A DNA stretch of 19,917 bases, from contig JAHIOY010000146.1 of the NCBI GenBank assembly GCA_018894495.1, forward strand, positions 1-19,917, read 5' to 3'. Both the position numbers and the translations under genes were made by a program. Under the pieces are notes generated by a model. It was not told the origin of the DNA. It was given only the letters and a program-made list of their open reading frames with translations, and searched no databases. This stretch comes from Patescibacteria group bacterium (GTDB lineage: Bacteria > Patescibacteriota > Minisyncoccia > Minisyncoccales > JAHIOY01). Positions 1 through 5,171 of the stretch are shown here, in pieces (positions within the stretch are counted from its first letter, which is position 1; each line of letters opens with the position of its first letter).

Positions 1-37
1 GCCATATTTAAGTTACTCTATTTAATTTTAATTTAAT

Positions 38-904
38 TTAATTTTTTGCTAATTTTGCATTTAACATATGGTATTCTTTGCCGCGGTACATATCCCCAAT
101 AAAAATTGCCAAGTATTTTTTATTTTTTAAAACTCTGTAGCATAAATCAAAAATTTCAGTAAGCTCATCAAGCCACTCCTGTTTTGTTTGAATTTTGTTG
201 CCATTAAACCGCGATAAGTTAGATTTAGCCGCCACCTTACTTCTTGTCTTTTCTACCTTGTCCATATTCCAATAAGGAACATCTGTTAAAATAAAATCAA
301 TGGAATTACTGCTTGCTTTTTTAAGGATATTTCTACAATCATCACAGAAAGTTTTAAATTTTTCTAATTTTTCCAGATTACAAACTTCTCTGTAAATATT
401 AATCCACTTTTTATTAATCTCAATTCCTATAGATTTTCTTCCGCATACAGCCGCGCCAATCAAAGTCCCGCCAACCCCCATCAATGGGTCAAGAACTGTT
501 TCGCCTTTTTTAGTAAAAGTTTTTATTAAATCAGCGCATAAAAGCGGTGGTTTTTGGCCCCCATGCTGTTTTCTTAAATTATGCTGAAAATCAAGAGGAT
601 ACGAACGTGTAATAACTGATTTTGACATAAATTTCCATTCTTTGCCTGTTAAATCATTTAAGCTGTTTCTTGCGTCAAAAAAACCTCTTTTGCCTAAATC
701 TTTTCTGTATGATTTTGGGGTTCTTTCTAATTGGTCAGCGTTATTTTTTTCTATCTTCTTTTCTTCCTTATCGGGAATATTAATATCTTCACTAAACGCT
801 TGCTCTATCCTAAATAACCGTCCAGTAGTAAAATCACGAACATATCCTCTCTTTTCTTCTGGCTCGGCTTTAACCTTTTCTTTTATTGGTTTGTAATTTG
901 CCAT
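38..904 (-). CDS. DNA methyltransferase (N4-cytosine/N6-adenine type), C-terminally shortened
   Basis: An S-adenosylmethionine-dependent DNA methyltransferase of 288 residues. Seen: HGGQKP (114-119, motif X-like), DPLMGVGGT (139-147, SAM-binding motif I), an acidic IEIN after the second strand (161-164), and TDVPYW (207-212, catalytic motif IV, a variant of D/N/S-PPY/W). The order X-I-IV is the gamma-like arrangement. Residues 80-130 read like the DNA methylase N-4/N-6 family (LTGKEW..., then a histidine, then the FTK region). Family members normally continue for about 50 residues after the IGDMYRGKEYH segment. Here translation stops soon after it, followed by a TTAAA-rich tract, so the C-terminus looks lost by truncation or frameshift. 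The start is the ATG at 902-904, just below a divergent promoter. The target base and site cannot be read from sequence. Confidence 0.85.
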   Translation of the reverse strand: MANYKPIKEKVKAEPEEKRGYVRDFTTGRLFRIEQAFSEDINIPDKEEKKIEKNNADQLERTPKSYRKDLGKRGFFDARNSLNDLTGKEWKFMSKSVITRSYPLDFQHNLRKQHGGQKPPLLCADLIKTFTKKGETVLDPLMGVGGTLIGAAVCGRKSIGIEINKKWINIYREVCNLEKLEKFKTFCDDCRNILKKASSNSIDFILTDVPYWNMDKVEKTRSKVAAKSNLSRFNGNKIQTKQEWLDELTEIFDLCYRVLKNKKYLAIFIGDMYRGKEYHMLNAKLAKN

Positions 905-927
905 AAATTATGTACTCTGCTTAATTT

Positions 928-937
928 ATTATATAAT
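928..937. promoter_or_regulatory. shared palindromic -10 element for divergent promoters
   Basis: The 40-base gap between the methyltransferase and nadD contains ATTATATAAT, a perfect palindrome. It gives TATAAT at 932-937 on the + strand and TATAAT at 928-933 on the - strand. No good -35 hexamer is visible on either side. With the usual 6-7 base spacing, + strand transcription would begin at about 944, almost on the nadD ATG at 945, implying a leaderless or nearly leaderless mRNA. The - strand transcript would have a leader of roughly 15-20 bases. Confidence 0.5.
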
Positions 938-944
938 AAAAGGG

Positions 945-1580
945 ATGGAAAAGAAATTATCAAATGGGTTTAAAATCGGGATTTTGGGCGGAGCATTTAA
1001 TCCGCCCCATAAGGGGCATTTATTAATCGCCGAGAAGGTTTTAAAAAAATTTAATCTAAATAAGATTTTTTTTATTCCAGCAGGCGTGCCGGCTTTAAAA
1101 AAGAAAGAGTTAGCGCCTGCTAAAGACCGTTTGGAAATGACAAAACTCTTAATTAAAGGCAAGCCAAATTTTTCGGTCTTAGATTACGAAATAAGAAAAA
1201 AGAAAAAGGCATACACTTTAGAAACGGTCGGATATTTAAAAAATAAATTGAAAGGGGCAAAAATCTTCTGGCTCATTGGGGAAGATTCCTTTCGGGAAAT
1301 AGTGGAAGGAAAATGGGAAAAAAGCAGGGGTCTTTTAGACCTGGCTCAGTTTATAATTATTACCAGAACTCACCACCCTTACAATTTAAAAACCCTGCCC
1401 AAAAAGTTCAAAAAAAAATTGGAAGCGGCTTTAAAGAAAGTGGTTTTTTTAAAATTGACTCTGCCCGTTTCGGCGACAAAAATCCGAGAAAAAATAAAAA
1501 GGGAGGAAGATGTTAAAGATTATTTGACAAAAGAGGTCTTGGGTTACATAAAAAGAAAAAGATTATATTGTGATGGATGA
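945..1580 (+). CDS. nadD: nicotinate-nucleotide adenylyltransferase
   Basis: Transfers AMP from ATP to nicotinate mononucleotide, making deamido-NAD in NAD synthesis. The 211-residue length is usual for NadD. Seen: GGAFNPPHKGH (15-25), the nucleotidyltransferase HxGH signature; LIGEDSF followed by a tryptophan at 124, matching the NadD substrate loop; and VSATKIREKI (175-184), the C-terminal ISSTxIR ATP motif. The ATG at 945 has AAAGGG directly against it, too close to act as a normal ribosome site. With a -10 only 7 bases upstream this suggests leaderless translation. It is divergent from the methyltransferase and has no evident operon partner downstream. Confidence 0.93.
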   Translation: MEKKLSNGFKIGILGGAFNPPHKGHLLIAEKVLKKFNLNKIFFIPAGVPALKKKELAPAKDRLEMTKLLIKGKPNFSVLDYEIRKKKKAYTLETVGYLKNKLKGAKIFWLIGEDSFREIVEGKWEKSRGLLDLAQFIIITRTHHPYNLKTLPKKFKKKLEAALKKVVFLKLTLPVSATKIREKIKREEDVKDYLTKEVLGYIKRKRLYCDG

Positions 1581-1602
1581 AATAAACTCCATTAGAAAAC
1601 TC

Positions 1603-1632
1603 CGCCATCGCTTGAGTCGGCGAATTTTTTTT
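1603..1632 (+). terminator. weak terminator-like hairpin after nadD
   Basis: A short inverted repeat (CGCC at 1603-1606 with GGCG at 1619-1622, and an alternative TCGC/GCGA pairing inside it) is followed by a run of eight T at 1625-1632. The stem is only four pairs with a long loop, so this is a weak candidate. The rest of the 1581-1752 gap holds the lexA-fusion promoter and nothing else recognisable. Confidence 0.3.
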
Positions 1633-1695
1633 GGCGACAGATCGGGATAGGAATTTGTCCTCACCAGTTTTAAAAGAACATGTGGATAACTTATT

Positions 1696-1724
1696 TTGAC
1701 TTTCTATTCATTTTCTATTATACT
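1696..1724 (+). promoter_or_regulatory. sigma70-type promoter for the lexA-methyltransferase fusion
   Basis: TTGACT (1696-1701) and TATACT (1719-1724) are separated by exactly 17 bases, close to consensus. The predicted start at about 1731 leaves a leader of roughly 22 bases before the ATG at 1753. No clear Shine-Dalgarno is seen in that leader. Confidence 0.75.
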
Positions 1725-1735
1725 ATAGTTAGAAA
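1712..1735. promoter_or_regulatory. candidate autoregulatory operator over the -10 box
   Basis: TTTCTA (1712-1717) and TAGAAA (1730-1735) form an inverted repeat centred on the -10 hexamer. The flanking bases are partly symmetrical too (TATA/CTATAG region). It is not a Gram-positive GAAC-N4-GTTC or E. coli CTG-N10-CAG box, but LexA sites vary between phyla. The position, over its own promoter, is where a LexA autorepression site would sit. Inferred only. Confidence 0.4.
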
Positions 1736-1752
1736 CATAAAGTCAATTATCT

Positions 1753-3291
1753 ATGCTCACAAAAAGGCAAAAAGAGGTTCTTGATTTCATCACTGGCTAT
1801 CAAAAACGCAAGGGATATGCTCCCTCGCTTGAAGAGATATGCAAAAAATTTAAACTCGCTTCCGTTTCTACAGCGCATTTTCATGTTTCCAAACTCCGCG
1901 ATGCAGGATATTTAACCAAAGAAGAAAATAAACCTCGGGCTATTGATGTAATGAAGCGGGAAAAAATAATAAAAATTCCTATCGTGGGCACTATCGCCGC
2001 TGGCCAACCTATAGAAGCAATAGAGGTTCCCAGCGAGACAATCGCGGTAACTAAAAACGAAATTGGCAAATTTGGAAATTATTATGCTTTACGCGTTCAG
2101 GGTAATAGCATGGTTGACGATGGGATTTTTGACGGCGATATTGTTGTTATTCGCAAGCAAGCAACTGCTGATAATGGACAAACAGTTGTAGCGATTATTG
2201 ATGATAACGAAGCTACTCTTAAAAAGATTTACAGAGAAAAGAAATTTATTAAATTGCAACCAGCAAACCAAACAATATTACCAATTTACCGTAAAGAGGT
2301 AGAAGTGCGAGGTGTTGTAATCAAAATTGTAAGAAATTTAGAAAATGGCACTCAAGATAATACGCTCGCCTATAAGAAAAAAACTTTTCTAGATCGTATA
2401 AAAAGTTCTAATCCAAATAGTCAAAATAAATACAAAAGAGTTGCCCTTTCCCCGATCAGATACGCTGGGGGGAAAAGTTTGGCAGTTGGACATGTTATTG
2501 AATTATTACCGGAAAATACAAAAATGGTCGTTTCACCATTCTTTGGCGGCGGCTCAATTGAAATAGCTATAAGTAAAGAGCTTGGCATAGAGGTTATTGG
2601 CTATGATATTTTTGACATCCTTTGCAATTATTGGAAATTTCAACTAAAAAAACCGGAACTTCTTTATAAAAAACTAAAAGAGTTAAAGCCCAATAAAAAA
2701 ACCTTTGAAAAAATAAGATTAATTTTAAATGATGTCTGGAGGAAGAAAATAAAATTAGATCCGCTAACCTTGGCGGTTTATTATGTTTATAACTTTAATT
2801 TATCATACGGTCCTGGTTTTATGGGCTGGTCATCGGATATTTACTTAGACGAAACGAGATATAAGAGAATGTTAGAGAGAATAAGAGATTTTGACCCGAA
2901 AAATCTAAAAGTAGAATGCGCGGATTTCCAAAAGGTGATTAAAAATCGCCCCAACGACTTCCTTTATTGCGACCCTCCTTATTATATCGGCAAGGATTCA
3001 AAAATGTTTAAAGGAATTTATCCGATGAGAAATATCCCCGTTCACCATAATGGATTTCCCCATGAAGCCCTGAGGGATTTATTAAAAAACCACAAGGGAG
3101 GTTTTATTCTTTCGTATAACAATTGCCCAATAATAAGAGAATACTATAAAGAATTTCAGCAATTCTTTCCTAGTTGGCAATATACAATGGGGCAAGGAGA
3201 AACAAGAATAGGAAAAAACAGAATAGAAAACGGAGACAACCACATAAAGCAATCTCACGAAATAATTATTTTTTGCCTGCCAAAAAATTAG
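1753..3291 (+). CDS. LexA repressor fused to D12-class DNA adenine methyltransferase
   Basis: A 512-residue fusion. Residues 1-65 are a LexA winged helix (MLTKRQKEVLDFI, GYAPSLEEI). Residues 75-195 are an S24 domain with the Ala83-Gly84 self-cleavage bond (GTIAAGQP), catalytic Ser119 (QGNSM) and Lys157 (EATLKK), almost the same spacing as E. coli LexA. The LexA part looks complete and ends near RGVVIKIVRNL. A hydrophilic linker (about 196-232) leads to a D12/Dam-type N6-adenine methyltransferase: RYAGGK (236-241), motif I PFFGGGS (262-268) and motif IV DPPY (407-410). No internal start lies before RYAGGK, so the methyltransferase seems to be made only as a fusion. It converges with the 3294-3860 gene, 2 bases apart. 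RecA-stimulated cleavage would detach the DNA-binding domain and leave S24 plus methyltransferase; that is an inference. Confidence 0.93.
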   Translation: MLTKRQKEVLDFITGYQKRKGYAPSLEEICKKFKLASVSTAHFHVSKLRDAGYLTKEENKPRAIDVMKREKIIKIPIVGTIAAGQPIEAIEVPSETIAVTKNEIGKFGNYYALRVQGNSMVDDGIFDGDIVVIRKQATADNGQTVVAIIDDNEATLKKIYREKKFIKLQPANQTILPIYRKEVEVRGVVIKIVRNLENGTQDNTLAYKKKTFLDRIKSSNPNSQNKYKRVALSPIRYAGGKSLAVGHVIELLPENTKMVVSPFFGGGSIEIAISKELGIEVIGYDIFDILCNYWKFQLKKPELLYKKLKELKPNKKTFEKIRLILNDVWRKKIKLDPLTLAVYYVYNFNLSYGPGFMGWSSDIYLDETRYKRMLERIRDFDPKNLKVECADFQKVIKNRPNDFLYCDPPYYIGKDSKMFKGIYPMRNIPVHHNGFPHEALRDLLKNHKGGFILSYNNCPIIREYYKEFQQFFPSWQYTMGQGETRIGKNRIENGDNHIKQSHEIIIFCLPKN

Positions 3292-3293
3292 GG

Positions 3294-3860
3294 TTATCTA
3301 TTTTTTACCCTTTTAGTTAAAAACTTTACATAAGATTTGTGAATTTTTTTGGGCCAGGGCGCCGCTCTTTCCTGATAATTCCACTCTGGAAAATCGCCTT
3401 CTATTTTTTTATAATCTTCTTTACATTTATTTTCCATTTCTTTAAACACATTTGTATCCTTTTTTTCTTCTGAAAAAAGCCCCTTAACGGCTGCCTTTAC
3501 GGTTTGGGAAGTTATCATATAAATTTCAACGGTTTTGTCTTTTTTAAGAACTTCTGTAATTAGAAGATGAATTCCATATGACCTCAAACTAGGCCCTCCT
3601 TGCATAGCAGACTGATAAAATGAGAGTGTCGCTTTTATTCCACCTTTTGATTGTGAACCGCCGATTTTTTTAATAATTCTGTCAACTACAATAATATAAA
3701 CTCGCCCAACGTTATTTTTCAGGATACTTTTTTCTAATTTTTTCCCCCTCTCATCGATTATTTCAGGCAAAAAATTTATCTTGATATGATTCTGTTTGTG
3801 TTTTTTGTCTAAAACAACATCTGCGATTTTGAAAGCTGTTTTTACATCTTTTATATTCAT
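3294..3860 (-). CDS. unrecognised protein; candidate restriction endonuclease
   Basis: I cannot assign this 188-residue protein with confidence. Its position suggests a nuclease: it sits 6 bases after an XRE controller-like gene on the same strand and converges on an adenine methyltransferase, the layout of a C-R/M type II restriction system. Residues 52-72 (GRVYIIVVD...KKIGGSQ) loosely resemble a GIY-YIG core, with VY, then about ten residues, then IGxS, and an Arg93/His98 pair downstream (LRSYGIH). The match is imperfect and the catalytic glutamate is not obvious. The C-terminal third is lysine-rich with a conserved-looking FPEWNYQERAAPWPKKI stretch. No signal peptide or membrane segment is seen. 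The ATG at 3858-3860 lacks a clear ribosome site, so it may be translated from the XRE mRNA. Confidence 0.6.
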   Translation of the reverse strand: MNIKDVKTAFKIADVVLDKKHKQNHIKINFLPEIIDERGKKLEKSILKNNVGRVYIIVVDRIIKKIGGSQSKGGIKATLSFYQSAMQGGPSLRSYGIHLLITEVLKKDKTVEIYMITSQTVKAAVKGLFSEEKKDTNVFKEMENKCKEDYKKIEGDFPEWNYQERAAPWPKKIHKSYVKFLTKRVKNR

Positions 3861-3866
3861 AAAAAG

Positions 3867-4088
3867 TTATTTTAAGAAAAAACTAATATCTTTTTTGTAA
3901 ATTTTAGCTAATTCTTTCAACATAATAACATCGATTCGTCTTTGCCCAGATTCTATTTTTGAGATATGAGATTGCGTCTTTTTTAACATCTTGGCAACTT
4001 GCTCCTGGTCTAAGCCGGCCTCTTGGCGGGCTTTTTTCAGTTGTTCAACGATGTATTTATGGTCTTTTGAGTAAATCGCTTTAGACAT
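3867..4088 (-). CDS. XRE-family helix-turn-helix regulator (controller-protein-like)
   Basis: A 73-residue Cro/CI-type DNA-binding protein. The HTH runs about residues 13-66: LKKARQEAGLDQEQVAKML, then the recognition helix region QSHISKIESGQRR, then LKELAKIY. It contains nothing else, the size and form of restriction-modification C proteins as well as of antitoxins. It is the first gene of a two-gene unit with the 3294-3860 gene, 6 bases apart. Two direct repeats in its promoter are plausible binding sites. Whether it controls a restriction enzyme or acts as an antitoxin to the downstream protein cannot be settled from sequence. Confidence 0.88.
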   Translation of the reverse strand: MSKAIYSKDHKYIVEQLKKARQEAGLDQEQVAKMLKKTQSHISKIESGQRRIDVIMLKELAKIYKKDISFFLK

Positions 4089-4102
4089 ATCTATGTTTTT
4101 AT

Positions 4103-4130
4103 ATTATATTCCATTGCGTTATATTCCAAA
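4103..4130 (-). promoter_or_regulatory. promoter and direct repeats upstream of the XRE gene
   Basis: On the - strand TATAAT (4103-4108) lies 16 bases from TTTGGA (4125-4130), a fair -10 with a weak -35. Overlapping it, TTATATTCC (+ strand reading) occurs twice, at 4104-4112 and 4119-4127, offset 15 bases. Repeats at the promoter of a small XRE gene are what one expects for C-box type autoregulation. The leader to the ATG would be about 8-10 bases. Confidence 0.45.
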
Positions 4131-4202
4131 TTGTCATATACTACAATAGGGAGTTTTTTGTCGTTGCCCGCGCGCTCCGAAGGAGAAAATTCGTTTCCCT
4201 AC

Positions 4203-4231
4203 TTTGCTAATTTTCAATCTAATGCTAAATT
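4203..4231 (+). promoter_or_regulatory. possible dprA-topA promoter
   Basis: TTTGCT (4203-4208) and TAAATT (4226-4231) are 17 bases apart. A start about 7 bases on would coincide with the dprA ATG at 4238, giving a leaderless message as proposed for nadD. Both hexamers are imperfect in an AT-rich background, so confidence is low. The rest of the 4089-4237 gap holds the XRE promoter and a small CTCC-GAA-GGAG hairpin (4175-4185). Confidence 0.25.
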
Positions 4232-4237
4232 TATCTA

Positions 4238-5134
4238 ATGGAGCAAACCAAAGAAATCTATCTCAATGAGGAAAACTACCCGCAGCTTCTGAAAAAAATC
4301 TCCAACCCGCCAAAGGTTCTTTATTGTCGGGGCGAGATTTTACCAAAAGAGAATTGTTTTGCCGTTGTCGGCGCGCGTCTTTGTTCGCCATATGGAAAAC
4401 AGACGGCTTTGGAAATTGCCGGCGACTTGGCTGAAGCCGGCCTAACTATTGTTTCAGGATTGGCTCCGGGAATTGATACTTTCGCTCATACGGCAGTAGT
4501 GGAAAGAACCCGCCTTCGCCAAGGCTACGGCGGGCAAGGAAGAACGATCGCTGTTTTAGGCACCGGTTTAGATGAAAAAAGCATTTATCCCCAATCAAAT
4601 TTAAAATTGGCTCAAAAGATTTTAGAAACCGGCGGGTGTCTAATCTCCGAATATCCTCCGGGAACAAGAGGAACTCAATTCACTTTTCCCCAAAGGAATA
4701 GAATTATTTCCGGGCTCTCTTTGGGTGTCTTGGTGGTTGAAGCAAAGCAAAAATCAGGCGCTTTGATTACCGCTGCCTGGGCTAAAAATCAGGGAAGAAA
4801 AATTTTTGCCGTACCCGGTTCCGTTTATTCTCTAAATTCAAAGGGCTGTCATTATTTAATAAAACGGGGAGCAAAATTAGTTGAAAATGCCAATGATATC
4901 ATAAAAGAACTAAAATTAGGACTGTCGATGTCAGACATCGACAAAAAGATATTTGGAGAAGGCGTAGAAGAGAATTTAATTTTAGGCGCCTTAAAGGAAG
5001 GGGCTTTAGATATAGATAAAATTATTGAAAAAACAAAATTATCTGCCCAAAAAGTTGCCTCAACCCTTGCCGTTTTGGAAATAAAAGGTAAAGTAAGGAG
5101 TTTGGGAGGAAACATTTACGCGCTATCGCGCTAA
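4238..5134 (+). CDS. dprA: DNA-processing protein DprA/Smf
   Basis: Binds incoming single-stranded DNA during natural transformation and loads RecA. The 298-residue protein has the Rossmann-like core: FAVVGARLCSPYG (41-53), IVSGLAPGIDTFAH (71-84), IAVLGTGLD (104-112), YPPGTRGTQFTFPQRNRII (139-157) and the GALITAAWA segment (174-182). A C-terminal winged-helix region starts near 243 (EENLILGALKEGALDIDKII). Two palindromic inserts are coded in frame. One gives residues 89-101 (ERTRLRQGYGGQG), in the loop where relatives have a few small residues. The other gives LSMSDIDK (229-236) in the linker between the domains. Both lie where extra residues should be tolerated, so the protein is probably functional. 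topA follows after 35 bases on the same strand. Confidence 0.93.
   Translation: MEQTKEIYLNEENYPQLLKKISNPPKVLYCRGEILPKENCFAVVGARLCSPYGKQTALEIAGDLAEAGLTIVSGLAPGIDTFAHTAVVERTRLRQGYGGQGRTIAVLGTGLDEKSIYPQSNLKLAQKILETGGCLISEYPPGTRGTQFTFPQRNRIISGLSLGVLVVEAKQKSGALITAAWAKNQGRKIFAVPGSVYSLNSKGCHYLIKRGAKLVENANDIIKELKLGLSMSDIDKKIFGEGVEENLILGALKEGALDIDKIIEKTKLSAQKVASTLAVLEIKGKVRSLGGNIYALSR
4509..4534. repeat. in-frame palindromic element in dprA (Rossmann loop)
   Basis: CCCGCC (4509-4514) and GGCGGG (4529-4534) bracket an inner GCC-AA-GGC pairing, 26 bases in all and much richer in GC than the gene around it. It codes TRLRQGYGGQ-like residues absent from ordinary DprA proteins. Removing about 12 residues restores a normal DprA loop. 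Confidence 0.65.
4923..4943. repeat. in-frame palindromic element in dprA (interdomain linker)
   Basis: TGTCGATGT (4923-4931) and ACATCGACA (4935-4943) are perfect inverted arms around a 3-base loop. The element codes MSDID-type residues between the Rossmann core and the winged helix. Confidence 0.6.
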
Positions 5135-5171
5135 CCCTACGAATTACGAATTATTACGAATATACGAATAT
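5133..5171. repeat. intergenic TACGAAT-type repeat, copy 1
   Basis: An AACCC start followed by spaced ACGAAT units (tacgaat, acgaatt, acgaatat twice) fills the whole dprA-topA gap and runs into the topA ATG. The same 39-40 base block occurs at 10709-10748 in the same orientation, with one base substituted and one inserted. Confidence 0.75.

Noticed and set aside
4175..4185. CTCC-GAA-GGAG hairpin before dprA
   Set aside because: A four-pair stem without a T run; too small to call a terminator or an element copy.
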